From: a virus
Direction: 5' to 3' (one strand)
DNA: 64,000 bases
Virus record (IMG/VR): IMGVR_UViG_3300031251_000003
Location: 1 to 64,000 of that record
In this document: positions 36,201-41,997 of the stretch, piece by piece
Layout of the letters: the number at the start of each line of letters is the position of its first letter
Position numbering within the stretch: position 1 is the stretch's first letter
Program-made: the position numbers and the translations under genes
Notes under the pieces: generated by a model
Told to the model about the DNA's origin: nothing
The model's database searches: none
The model's input: only the letters and a program-made list of their open reading frames with translations

Positions 36201-38386
36201 ATAGCCTCTGGAAATACTATAGCGGTTGGTATCAGAACCATCTACCCACAGACTTTATAGAGTCTCATAAAACAGCTACTCAACTAATACCCATTGATTT
36301 GGACGATTCATCTTGGCATTCCGAACCCGCTTGGATCTATGATCCTAATAAGGATCTTCTTTACGTTTCTACCGGAGCCAGTCACCACGCAAGACTTTTC
36401 CATAGTATCCTTGGAGATGACTACGGAGACACAGATGCGATGAAGACCGGTTGGATCGATCTGGATAACAACTATGTAGCCTTTGTTGACGAGGATGAAG
36501 AATCGGCATTCGCGAACAATATCACGGCCATATTCTCTCGTTATTACGATAGGGAAATGAAGCCCATTGATGGAAATACTTGGATGGCCAAGTATGGATC
36601 AATAGAGTCTCATAAACAGGGTGCCAACATAGGGGAACCTGACCCGAACAATCAAGGGAAGTTCATGGAAGGCAGTCAGCCATTTATTTACTACAATGGC
36701 GATTTCTATTGGGGTAAGGGCGCTGAACACCATCCCGATATTCTACGAACTAACATGCTTTATGGTAAGACTCCATTATTAGCTGGTTGGGTTAACTTTC
36801 GCAAGAAAGAAATCGGTCTATGGTCGGGGAACGTTACACAGGATCGTACCATCGAAGATGAGGTAGCCCGACAACTACAAGAGCAGTTCCCGGATTTCGC
36901 TATAGATAAAGGCTTTCGTTTAGGGGCGGTAACCTCTTGGAAGATCGAGGTTCTCCCCGAATCGACTGGACGGAGAATAGATGACAGAGTAGCCTGGGTA
37001 GCAGATCAGGATTCTCATACAATCTATATCGGGGATGGTTGGTTCCATGGAGATATCTTCAAGCAGATTGGAGAATTAAATGTTGATCATGCCGGAGATT
37101 TACATTGGAGACAAGACAAAACATCAGCATTATTGGCAGGAAGTATCTGGAAGAATAACATCTTACTCTACGGAAAATCGGGTGAATGGAACCCGTCTGA
37201 TGAGGCAGAAGTCTACGACACTATAAAGGACTGGTATCGGGAAGAAAGGAGCGAAGATGTGTCCACCCATCAGCTTCCAAATGTCCACGCAATGTACCAA
37301 CAAAGTCGAGTGATGGATATCGATGATCCGATCAACGGTAGACCACAAGAAAAGCCCTTCAGTTTCATCTACTACAACGGCGATGTATTCGTTGGATACC
37401 TCCACACTCACCCGATGCTTGTCTCCGATATGGCGGGTATGGGAATTAAGATATTAGATAAAGCCAACACAGCGGCGGGTTGGGTAGATACAGCTAATCG
37501 AGTAGGTATGTTCTACTCCTTTGAACAGCAATGGCTAAATCGTAGTAGTGAAGAAATCCAGCAGATTCAAGCCAACGAAGAAGATGCCAAGAGGCAGTTG
37601 GAGTCATGGGTACCGGGATTGGAATGGGTAAACCCCAATGATTATCTCAGACGAACCACAGCAACAGAGTGGAACTACCAGAGTGCTTTCTGGTATAGCC
37701 CTAGAACGGGACTACTCACAGGTAAAGCTGCCCACTGGCAGCTAATCGGGGATGCTCTAGCTAATCTCCCCTACGAAGAACGAGAAACTATAATGCAGCA
37801 TTCTTACTTGGGTTGGATCTTCGAGTCCGAGGGAGGCAAAGAGAAGGTAGCCGTTCCTGCATCAGTGGAACACAACCTTGACCCTACTCTTGAAGAAGAG
37901 GCTAGAGAGGCTTTGAAACAAGAGGGAATCACCCTAGGTGATCCACAACCGGGGATGTTCCAGTTCGATAGCGAAGATTATCCCGCTGAAGACTATCATC
38001 TTGGACGTTTAGCAACTGAAGTAGTCGATATTCCCGAAGTTGAAGAGGAAGACTATCAAGAAAGAACCCGTAGGAAGCCTTTTGTCTACAGTCCGAGGGA
38101 AGATAAGCTCTATATTGGCCCTTATGGGAGTCATCATGTGGAATTAATCTGGAAAGCATTCGGAATGAATGATGATCCTTCGACCCCTGGTTTCGACGCC
38201 AGAGAGGAAATAGCGATGAATATCGAGGACGATCCGGGCAATCTTGGGGTTATTTTGGTAGATCAGGTCACAAATGCACCATATTTAGTACATTGTTTCG
38301 GTGATCCGAGCGATAAATGCCTCGAAGCCTTGCGTTCTACCTTCCCCGGTGTTAGAATAGAAGACGAGAACTGTGAGGTTATCTAA
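24248..38386 (+). CDS. Giant modular protein (~4,700 residues) with ~37 copies of a novel module, HNH nuclease and peptidase-like domains
   Basis: 4712 residues from the ATG at 24248; a TTG at 24233 is an alternative start. N-terminal domain (residues about 30-110) has GHCYVSSEALYHLLGG, VHWWLE and IDPTHDQF, a Cys/His/Asp arrangement like a papain/transglutaminase-type peptidase (Cys39); a shorter second copy has Cys2729. An HNH nuclease lies at about residues 1080-1180 (C1135, D1147-H1148, N1162, H1167). A cysteine-rich zinc domain is near residue 2000. The rest is about 37 repeats of a ~100-residue unit centred on a strand-turn-strand-helix: hydrophobic Y, DTLYIG, 3-8 residues, H-x-E-L-I. 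K-T-A or K-V-A linkers separate many units. Located between accessory and capsid genes; a packaged, injected polyvalent protein is my best inference. Function unknown. Confidence 0.85.
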   Translation: MQQKKQAIHEDLINQIRDNLTPDLLKPEFRDQPFPVGHCYVSSEALYHLLGGRESGLRPMRLRMPDGVVHWWLETPEGEVIDPTHDQFGESVPYEQGKSGGFLTREPSRRATELMNRISSTESDELAHNLMDELAWVSKERGGLDKSNFLGDDSPERATPYVILNNQMYVAPRQYHYDLADYLEKKNGFTREQLRDGYWGWIRPNENTSFEHSDMLKDNNWHDPEMVKRLYPSAIDITKAPVDDAPSDPLKGYEQRRSSSWKESVNAQGWIYDPATDKFITGNTWHGGLLEQLFDKPWPYIDRSELDKLVYGWFGHPASGKDPVAIYSDNFGSTATEEQKQRGLQLAKEYYEENAAQNIESKVAFETEPDPPDPGHYVVTFVYYADGTLETEVDRSHAHMINEYIAQHGYDRREFMLNMMPVLGWVFSIDNQLYAVFASQGYNVQNNTLESEREETLVALSKRFDKPVRETDYQEWMANQQWEAIVGESSVQKTAFDQAFVYANDHLYVANKPHPAIMRANGIDPSTPLVAGIIKDTPTGDGPLWMTFFSWSQNFDDPELQDRARQAIEHEYGKFPTEVSYDDMVKIDNEIGQHRNEMRPQADNRMNERWDDHEKACPFVWMNGMVWIGDELSGHNGFATDRPDMYAEWSRLMNESEHTTWSRDQRDALMWFGRVFPDGEVVAWNDQPVPENIQNDIRNEAQKQGFEMMSAALPHIYVVNTGDSYHQSGLPFIYVPDNDAIYLGETMAPHIELIKNNEDLNGYVRPEEYTTGNGYLAGRIDRNGDVLFFNVPGSVYNPQTEQTVLTTLKSQWPAIQDLDGLQEEDDDPINNWPGSHTYPVHSIISKLANEEPEIIVDPSVNNSHIPDFNQMEVIYIYDPGTNKLVISRGLHAAAIQQYFGGPRPEDRQYGNMIAGYGSLDAGWVCVTGDLLRNDWVTEQVDRVLENISSSDHVASVRLIDIPVTGQQYDWAWNNGQRPILYHAPSDTLYVGTRNRHHGELIRQIYNQGQAEADDWDTLQNNKDYLLGSGLPSGETKWFTMRDSERNALIPQANQQWQDYFTHRTAEVQVQNPVSYNYVPLTPNELTAFDSLDERKQTTYYRQAQRLNARAEKAGVPGKIRGRDLAALMYRYDGRCAYDGTPGADSFDHVIPLSRGGSNTVDNLLPAHTQCNAELNDWDQKLTPIPTAITLSPDWLNVPAVAKVATVVKELLFTDDDVDERDGDRHWAKWFYYAPTDTLYWWPTTSENDGMPSHAQGIKEAFPEEDWLEMWDSGDLTFGYKTPDQLYAYDFNDRYPEKDIHAAQIASEFFDMPTNLSPERFASSNNIQFVDTEGGMYHGMGFPFLYDIRDDILYFGTTSTYHVQLLQDMQANDQDYYDDYKGNTKPLVGGRYNPEENPPDRIYLYNYRNDPIVSNRIRELVNEAIQTPEFQQIYENDSHHMSAWNPGDTAWVYDPETKQLHSGQYHGEIIRSMNLPRDYNWDQFVYGWYPRTDEEFTDSYIAPESVDHPDEQEALVAAQREFANRTARTAGVVYLDVPSTGFGGMNPEDTYPAIYDPEVDTLYVGTLPETSHAELIRNSPLGHMMNDKGHGYNMDHLGFAWIYPTQDPHDPGYEAVSWTAAIPSKLLQEAVKGLRTGKTSERKEDEAHEQLQLDTKVAESQWIMSGFYWPDNNAVDISMPGQGHTGLMAEQEYTSEFMRKQNWVPFQVFHDSRDKFYYVVVGSDWVNGGSYDLPPEGEEAIREQIQVNTDEPVYFEGDMVTSKVASSVEYVHVPEDLRREWEPDSIRGNARPWLLVNDTYYIGSLGTGHAELVYAGNLRDESIDYSDTGVITDASELLDIYGYRSYPIQGSKFFVIPFNDEALAEELARLMIDHTDEMIKSTKTALQNHIPNPGYTEWDSRAGRYAWVLLSDGRILFSKEGGSHQSIAVDHEFGREYDSFGKGTTYGQLFDKNGEIEVEIFTFTGGGSNQPPEEIKEKVKAAFMDHKDDSWYGKVAMPGGGYCYLCYNDPKIKNKQGMHPVTHWDWVIDELHPDPKPSQIGLCDMHHWILQTEGIDGWKQIFPLRRQPVMSSTIVEVRTLGSAEEDVADSRPIIYDPETDTIYIGGYGGYHSELMDSEEMGGKNWRGMAFGRFSGFDHFKWYMNQDRIPDLANVEEQIQAEARVHSNLAEQMGWTIEDLGPSDHSHELLQWDVDQDRLAWVADLTTKTIYIGEGWMHREIFKRMLNMNIEHAGDMSFSGLDVDDIAAGSTMEDDPSKMEFYEWGKNWDQYELNELREILQDYITDDHIKTAVELDKTEAGWPSGYEWYTSWLYVPDTGQLLIKNKRDVNHTMLIVEEPQLMQEIREGVEIVPGLILKNNHNQYGILSMYSDKWDGSNILHPGANEEAVKAVQDWAAANTHWGDLPVVNTEDSRISSFNHINYVNVPEFNYHGDGVPWILLNNGDIYMATESCFHRELIWAIDPDDNYKNISSNIAAAGRVENGVVKTYWGPDRANVSNEVLRALKEGALNEDERGKIATVVDDLSSQFPASASEAEEPWSYWKYIYDNDTDTLHVWKTKYEDGDPIHAAAFREIFGPDTYNHNFRNSEARFAWGHGYENGYELYGHHSTPDVNAHAEAALAYFINSFQQETSKTAGEYTPMVKGIRGRWILLHDGTVLSDDDPGTIHAQILLDNGATPDQIKDIGFDDVSLRKYIDNYYTFYNNVKQDQERQRNSSTDQWDNIQPVDDSCYLVAADLSHEYPELHYEAGQYGDQGEHAWLRMDDGTIIDPTHGQYDESKPMNIVKPNDPAQKLYKSWATNPNMTTDWNNYPEEFMDDPDDPLHWLFRGKPGHPHSGPDEFDGAMAPKTAGWEQQQLNPDAQYIWVRGNKTTVAAPTWYSHGSLIQWLRDHNEEPLSTGNMSLGKDLPANTVVLLWEDDETGDKYSKASSTVTVRDDPHPKSFIWTYDVNKDHFTVGNRDWYHTRYWPSTDGGVVCGGVNPDGVWSYDDSTNKTTPSEAKALMQNLLDQGLQEQLTNKTSAVVPNPTEPWNDPAWLKQWQDREDEGGFYGDHREIANPYIPFLVMEDGRTWIGWDYASHAYEWMVDEAEEELNIDYNAMKDSQGSINFADQEYEVHWPNHGLHRELEQQIVTEIVNDVEDERKRAFERGRLDDKTAWVKTATRVDVSNPEDLTQWRCGLWVYDEKQDHLVLAPYFSHYPFHAKLIRDYMWDFEPNDRDYEALVAGQWWLRNNDLVVAEIYPDDNEIEGPMKDMIEGYISEHLQTETTAGLNGDLPDNLRNIPLTENEGWWGTYITDVPVSTDRLSRDVLTTSPTPLSRRDEQLTHRNSAYINTHESQGLTYTSSYASDPTTPHEYTSNITSALGLDTMRHTNTPIGKYPHQGCPSRVPPWHKREYLSANGEVPEVEDTGARTASDTPWWVVAEPGEEPNQIAWVADLNTRTVYVGEWHGEIFKSLMGLNYDHTTDEQAEETPNLATGRSWTQFYGTEMSREQIKEMLQAIHDYYEQRAYHFSTDIFPRVEDIQASPNSKLTALFEDINGTTAFAWSPEQLIQGHNHRFIIMKIRDQGLDPNDFTYGWKNGDHFYIHSWDHQDFQAEHQILECKKALEAMGLHDEDGPSFQDTGKVTGTLEQQIHPGWGGQSLIYFRGKQYSAPTHAQNFRKLIGDGASSEEILHEGIPGARYLDPGAQRRIGKVAAINEIPVETAGMHPWGDEPFIYYAPTNTVYVATKSGRHGDIMRWIQDHDPETFALITDRSTGLDAFKNIFYGEFVPLHEWRGEVESGEIDYFTASGSRLTSDEVPEELKQWAEARWGNVTSKVIESHPSLHIVDVDNYSSRIEGLERPVLQREGDSNLYVGLYGGGHWDLASVAGIPFDNILTQGWIDESGEFNAYSITTEAYDTLENAGYNPVSKNWERTIEDKVESHLSGIQLTQPNEPRDIDNPGVRWIKTQDGTYYTDEEEPVMTHAHLVHRYKIPLDKIVDVGVDDDSLWKYYSGWYQNHLPTDFIESHKTATQLIPIDLDDSSWHSEPAWIYDPNKDLLYVSTGASHHARLFHSILGDDYGDTDAMKTGWIDLDNNYVAFVDEDEESAFANNITAIFSRYYDREMKPIDGNTWMAKYGSIESHKQGANIGEPDPNNQGKFMEGSQPFIYYNGDFYWGKGAEHHPDILRTNMLYGKTPLLAGWVNFRKKEIGLWSGNVTQDRTIEDEVARQLQEQFPDFAIDKGFRLGAVTSWKIEVLPESTGRRIDDRVAWVADQDSHTIYIGDGWFHGDIFKQIGELNVDHAGDLHWRQDKTSALLAGSIWKNNILLYGKSGEWNPSDEAEVYDTIKDWYREERSEDVSTHQLPNVHAMYQQSRVMDIDDPINGRPQEKPFSFIYYNGDVFVGYLHTHPMLVSDMAGMGIKILDKANTAAGWVDTANRVGMFYSFEQQWLNRSSEEIQQIQANEEDAKRQLESWVPGLEWVNPNDYLRRTTATEWNYQSAFWYSPRTGLLTGKAAHWQLIGDALANLPYEERETIMQHSYLGWIFESEGGKEKVAVPASVEHNLDPTLEEEAREALKQEGITLGDPQPGMFQFDSEDYPAEDYHLGRLATEVVDIPEVEEEDYQERTRRKPFVYSPREDKLYIGPYGSHHVELIWKAFGMNDDPSTPGFDAREEIAMNIEDDPGNLGVILVDQVTNAPYLVHCFGDPSDKCLEALRSTFPGVRIEDENCEVI
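24721..38170 (+). repeat. Protein-level module array of the giant gene (about 37 units)
   Basis: Approximate core starts: 24721, 25058, 25372, 25738, 26098, 26434, 26866, 27178, 27929, 28268, 28590, 28898, 29237, 29615, 29960, 30517, 30838, 31171, 31547, 31872, 32189, 32826, 33064, 33420, 33773, 34530, 34862, 35161, 35380, 35767, 36073, 36328, 36680, 36988, 37358, 37682 and 38075. Spacing is mostly 300-380 bases. Units are too diverged at DNA level for recent slippage. Most similar pair: 30838, 34530 and 36988, which share VAWVAD, then T-I/V-Y-I/V-G, then H-x-E/D-I-F-K. Confidence 0.8.
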
Positions 38387-40233
38387 TGTTGACGACACGT
38401 AGGCCAGTAATCCCACCTAAAGGCGGTGTAGCTTATTGCTACCTCGATGGGAACATTTACTATGAGACAGAAGGATCTCATATGGAACTCGTACGACAGA
38501 TGCTTGACCAGGGGATTCCTAGATCAGCACTCGATGCATACGATCCGGGGTACAGCGCCATCTTTGGTTATATCTGGAATACAAGTGATACAGAAGAACC
38601 AAAATATGTAAATGATCAATACTCTGATATCTACTCTAACACGAAGGATCCACAGAAGACAGCGGAACTGAATTCTAAGTTACGTGCTTTATTTCCAGAC
38701 ATCACAACAGACACCAGTGGCCCTTACTTCGAGCCAGTAAAATGGACATTGAGCCACATTTCTGATACAATAGATCCAATGTCCGATATGACACCTATTG
38801 AGACGGCTATCCAAGGAGAACCTGCGGCTTCCATGGCTATTCGTGCGCTGAATCAAGCAGGCGGACGGGTATTTGTCGTTGGTGGTGCAGTTCGCGATGC
38901 CATCCTGGGTCACGCACCCAAGGACGTAGATCTCATGGTTCAAGGTCTGGATGGCGATGCTATCGAGAATGCGCTTAAGGGTCTGGGTAGACTGGACTTT
39001 ACGGGCAAGCAGTTCGGTGTGTATCGCTTCAAGAGTGGAACCTCTGAGGTAGAGATTGCTCTGCCCAGGACTGAGGTTTCTACTGGCCCTGGCCACCAGG
39101 ATTTTCAGGTTACCACAGATCCTAACTTGGATCCCGAGCAGGATCTGGCCAGGAGAGATTTCACCGGTAACGCTATGGCATATGAGCCTGCAACCGGTCA
39201 ACTCATCGACCCTTACGGCGGTGCAGAGGATCTTAAGAATGGTACTTTGTCACTTGTAAATGACAAGGCATTCGAGGATGACCCTCTCCGTGTCGTTCGT
39301 GCATTGGTTGCTAATGCGCGGTTCGGCCTTGAGCCGGATGAGCAGCTTAAGCAATCACTGGCCGATAACGCTCAGAAGATCAAGCATCTTCCGGGTGAGA
39401 GAATTCAGGCAGAGCTTGATAAGCTCCTGTCTGCCCCTGACCCTGCTAAGACGATCAGCCTTGCGGAGCAGAGTGGTCTGATCCCGTATCTGTTCCCTGA
39501 GCTAGAGGCGGCTGTTGGATTCGATCAGCACAATCCTCACCACGATATGAACGTCTTCGATCACACTTTGTCGGTGCTGAAGAAGATGTCTACACTTAGC
39601 AACGATCCTGATATGAGACTCGCTGCGCTGTTCCACGACTCCGGTAAGCCCGAGTCGTACTGGAATGACGAAAATCACGGTGGCAACGGTGGTGGCCACT
39701 TCTACAAGAAGGTACTCCACGACGGAACTGTCATTGGTGCCGACCACGAGGATGTGGGCGCACGTAACGTTCGGGCATTCATGACGAGGATGCGTTACCC
39801 TAAGGATCGTATCGACCGTGTAGAGAAGCTGATCAAGTTCCATATGTGGAACTACTTCAACTCCGAGAAGGGAGCGAGGAAGTTCCTCCGTGCTCTGGAC
39901 GGCGATACCAAGATGGCCTTTGATCTTCTGGCTATCCGCGAAGCCGATTCAAGTGGTAAAAGAGACGGAGAGCCGAACAACTACGATAGAGAGATGATCG
40001 ACAAGGATCGTCAACTACTCCAAGATGTAATTGCTGGTCATGATGCCGGTGAACAGCACGCATTCACGATTAAAGATCTGGCCGTCAATGGTCACGATCT
40101 GATCTCTCTTGGTCTAAAAGGCCCGGAAATTGGTAAAACTCTGAACTATCTGCTCGATCTGGTCATTGATCATCCTGCTCTGAATGAGAAGGAAACACTC
40201 ATGAAAGTAGTCGATGAGGGTGTCCGGGTATAA
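38386..40233 (+). CDS. CCA-adding-type tRNA nucleotidyltransferase with HD domain, fused to one novel module
   Basis: 615 residues, TAATG overlap with the giant gene. Residues about 10-135 are one more copy of the repeated module (YLDGNIYYETEGSHMEL). Then a complete class II nucleotidyltransferase: GGAVRD at 166-171, catalytic D180 and D182 in KDVDL, RRDFTGNA from 256, PLRVVRA near 300 and GERIQAEL at 337-344. An HD phosphohydrolase domain follows (H417-D418 in ALFHDSGKP). The enzyme adds or repairs the 3' CCA of tRNA using CTP and ATP; the HD domain may remove 2',3'-cyclic phosphates. Repair of tRNAs cut by host defences is a plausible purpose. GC is higher over the enzyme part. Confidence 0.9.
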   Translation: MLTTRRPVIPPKGGVAYCYLDGNIYYETEGSHMELVRQMLDQGIPRSALDAYDPGYSAIFGYIWNTSDTEEPKYVNDQYSDIYSNTKDPQKTAELNSKLRALFPDITTDTSGPYFEPVKWTLSHISDTIDPMSDMTPIETAIQGEPAASMAIRALNQAGGRVFVVGGAVRDAILGHAPKDVDLMVQGLDGDAIENALKGLGRLDFTGKQFGVYRFKSGTSEVEIALPRTEVSTGPGHQDFQVTTDPNLDPEQDLARRDFTGNAMAYEPATGQLIDPYGGAEDLKNGTLSLVNDKAFEDDPLRVVRALVANARFGLEPDEQLKQSLADNAQKIKHLPGERIQAELDKLLSAPDPAKTISLAEQSGLIPYLFPELEAAVGFDQHNPHHDMNVFDHTLSVLKKMSTLSNDPDMRLAALFHDSGKPESYWNDENHGGNGGGHFYKKVLHDGTVIGADHEDVGARNVRAFMTRMRYPKDRIDRVEKLIKFHMWNYFNSEKGARKFLRALDGDTKMAFDLLAIREADSSGKRDGEPNNYDREMIDKDRQLLQDVIAGHDAGEQHAFTIKDLAVNGHDLISLGLKGPEIGKTLNYLLDLVIDHPALNEKETLMKVVDEGVRV

Positions 40234-40417
40234 TATACACGACATTTTAGTTCGCCGTGGTGCTCACTTTGCAAATCCAGAGGACTGGTGGTATTGGGCC
40301 GGATGGCTCGATGTTCTCTATGGTAAATGTACAATCAATTACCCAAAGCAACTATCCTACGCCAGGGCATATGAAATGGGTATGGCTGATGCTAAAGGTG
40401 AATTATGTATAACTTAG
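40214..40417 (+). CDS. GYxxG / DGxGD family, member 6
   Basis: 67 residues. Half-motifs WYWAGWLDVLYGK and MGMADAKGEL (Asp-Gly replaced by Asp-Ala). Start ATG at 40214 overlaps the CCA gene by 20 bases; GTG at 40220 is an alternative. First of three tandem copies. Confidence 0.65.
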   Translation: MRVSGYNIHDILVRRGAHFANPEDWWYWAGWLDVLYGKCTINYPKQLSYARAYEMGMADAKGELCIT

Positions 40418-40590
40418 ATCAAGTTTCCATGTTTAGACAACTTTACACAGGCCCAGACTTCTGGTATTGGACTGGTTGGATGGACTATATTAGTTATGGG
40501 AATGTTCATCGACCCAAAGAACCTGAGAATCTTACGGCTTATCTGATGGGATATGCCGACGCGAAGGGTGAAGACTATGGCTGCACCTAA
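40405..40590 (+). CDS. GYxxG / DGxGD family, member 7
   Basis: 61 residues, AAGGTG ribosome site, overlaps members 6 and 8. Half-motifs WYWTGWMDYI and MGYADAKGED. Nearly the same spacing as member 6, consistent with tandem duplication. Confidence 0.65.
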   Translation: MYNLDQVSMFRQLYTGPDFWYWTGWMDYISYGNVHRPKEPENLTAYLMGYADAKGEDYGCT

Positions 40591-40846
40591 TCCATGGCGG
40601 AAGAGTCTCGAAGAGATTGGTCAACTTCAACCTATAACCACAAACAAAGACCCTAATCTGCTGAATGATTGGTGGTATTGGGAGGGGTGGAAAGATGTTC
40701 TTAACGGAAGGAAGGATTGGTTTACCAGTCCTCAGAACAAGGGGGACTATAAGGCTTACGATGATATCTTGGTTAGCTATCGATTAGGTCGCGCTGATGC
40801 TTCAAGAGACGAGCTATGTGAAGCAGACGATGCTAACTACACTTAA
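40577..40846 (+). CDS. GYxxG / DGxGD family, member 8
   Basis: 89 residues from the ATG at 40577, with GGGTGAAG upstream. Half-motifs WYWEGWKDVLNGR and LGRADASRDEL. The second half-motif is the most degraded of the tandem trio. It ends four bases into a convergent minus-strand relative. Confidence 0.65.
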   Translation: MAAPNPWRKSLEEIGQLQPITTNKDPNLLNDWWYWEGWKDVLNGRKDWFTSPQNKGDYKAYDDILVSYRLGRADASRDELCEADDANYT

Positions 40847-41067
40847 GGTCGAGGATCGACTAGATATGTCTTCATATATGCACCATGATCAAATCCATCA
40901 TCATACGCTTGCTGAAAGACATCCCACGGTGCTGGGAGTGCTCTCTTCACGAATCCTTCTTGACCGTCCGTGACTCCGTAGTTATACCATGTTGAAGGTA
41001 ATGGCATCGGTGTGTCGGCGGCGAATTCTAAGTCTGAAGTGTTCGGATCGAATAGAGGTTGTCCCAT
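40843..41067 (-). CDS. GYxxG / DGxGD family, member 9, on the minus strand
   Basis: 74 residues, opposite to its neighbours; the plus strand has no gene here. Contains YGVTDGQEGF and YDDGFDHGAY, recognisable half-motifs with altered spacing. Its ATG is two bases after a minus-strand AATAGATGA motif, the same arrangement as the plus-strand genes at 2396 and 46633. It is therefore probably a real inverted paralogue with its own promoter. Confidence 0.6.
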   Translation of the reverse strand: MGQPLFDPNTSDLEFAADTPMPLPSTWYNYGVTDGQEGFVKRALPAPWDVFQQAYDDGFDHGAYMKTYLVDPRP

Positions 41068-41068
41068 A

Positions 41069-41077
41069 TCATCTATT
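41069..41077 (-). promoter_or_regulatory. AATAGATGA boundary motif, minus strand
   Basis: Exact 9-mer in the 24-base divergent gap between the minus-strand gene at 41067 and the plus-strand gene at 41092. Orientation follows the minus-strand gene, the best single argument that the motif is directional. Confidence 0.45.
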
Positions 41078-41091
41078 AGGGTGCGGTAGAG

Positions 41092-41526
41092 ATGCTTAAC
41101 ATGGAAACTCCCGAAGAAAGATATGACAGAATGACTCAGGGAATCGATTTTGACCCCGCAGATCCATCAAATGATGCTTTTTATGTTGGTGGGTATTACA
41201 TAGGATACCGAAGAACTGATTGGCATCCTTCATGGGATACGTCGCCATCTCTTCCCCAATATAGGGCTGCGTGGGAAATGGGGCAAGAAGACGGGAAGGG
41301 AGATAGGCAGCTTGCGGAAGAGGAAGAGTTGTGTTATACTGTGGAGAGATATGCAACGGATGACGAAATGAAGGAAGGTCTTCCTTTGGGGTACCATATC
41401 GTAGATTGGGGCACCGGTACACATGGACTCTACATGAATGGGTTCACAAACCCTAAAACCGGTTCGTCTCTAGCTGCTACTGGTGATAAAAATGCACTTG
41501 AAGCTCTGGTGAGGAAGTTTTCATGA
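41092..41526 (+). CDS. GYxxG / DGxGD family, member 10, with extra C-terminal domain
   Basis: 144 residues. First 70 residues carry VGGYYIGYRR and MGQEDGKGDRQ; the remaining 70 form an added domain (GYHIVDWGTGTHGLYMNGF, then a terminal helix NALEALVRKF). Divergent from the minus-strand paralogue. Start could also be ATG at 41101. Confidence 0.65.
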   Translation: MLNMETPEERYDRMTQGIDFDPADPSNDAFYVGGYYIGYRRTDWHPSWDTSPSLPQYRAAWEMGQEDGKGDRQLAEEEELCYTVERYATDDEMKEGLPLGYHIVDWGTGTHGLYMNGFTNPKTGSSLAATGDKNALEALVRKFS

Positions 41527-41747
41527 GTAAGAATAAGAAATTAAAGAAAGCTCGCATCGAGGAAGCCAAGATCGTCATTGAATTACTCAATGAGATTAGA
41601 TACGATCTTTCTCGATGCAAAGGATATATCTCAGCCGTCGCTAAAGGACGGCAGGATGGTCACCATATCCTACTTGAAGATATACAGAGTGATATAGATT
41701 GCCTTTATGCGCTAAAAGAGCGGCTGCTAAGGGGTATTCGTGATTAA
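41523..41747 (+). CDS. Small helical protein
   Basis: 74 residues, ATGA overlap, GAGGAAG ribosome site. Basic start (MSKNKKLKKARIEEAK) then helices with acidic faces (LLEDIQSDIDCLYALKERLL). Unknown function. Confidence 0.6.
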   Translation: MSKNKKLKKARIEEAKIVIELLNEIRYDLSRCKGYISAVAKGRQDGHHILLEDIQSDIDCLYALKERLLRGIRD

Positions 41748-41997
41748 GCAGATCATCATTATCGATGAAGACGATAGAGCCAAGATCATTCAGGGTGATG
41801 ATCTAATCACTGGTGGCTTCAGAATCACCGATGTCAACCAAATATCTTCCATTGTCACGCTCGAAGATGACTATGAATCTCCCCTGAGTGACGGTAGTAC
41901 CGATTGTACAGTTACGATGATTTGGGAATATAGATCATCGATGAAAATTGGAGATGAAGTTGGCACTTCGTTCAACATGATCATGTGGGAGGACTAA
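41740..41997 (+). CDS. Small beta-rich protein
   Basis: 85 residues, GTG start behind AAGGGG. Strands dominate (IKQIIIIDEDDRAKI, SIVTLEDDYESP), ending in an aromatic strand. Could be a small beta-barrel; no family recognised. Confidence 0.55.
   Translation: MIKQIIIIDEDDRAKIIQGDDLITGGFRITDVNQISSIVTLEDDYESPLSDGSTDCTVTMIWEYRSSMKIGDEVGTSFNMIMWED

Noticed and set aside
36974-36982. AATAGATGA copy inside the giant gene
   Set aside because: It encodes R-I-D-D within a module and is not at a boundary, so it is treated as a chance occurrence rather than a control site.
24721-38170. CRISPR array or DNA-level tandem repeat as an explanation of the giant gene
   Set aside because: The periodicity is at protein level only; units are highly diverged in DNA and vary in length.
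40229-40234. TATAAT at the start of the tandem DGxGD genes
   Set aside because: Transcription would begin after the likely start codon (40214), there is no -35 box, and no alternative in-frame start lies downstream.
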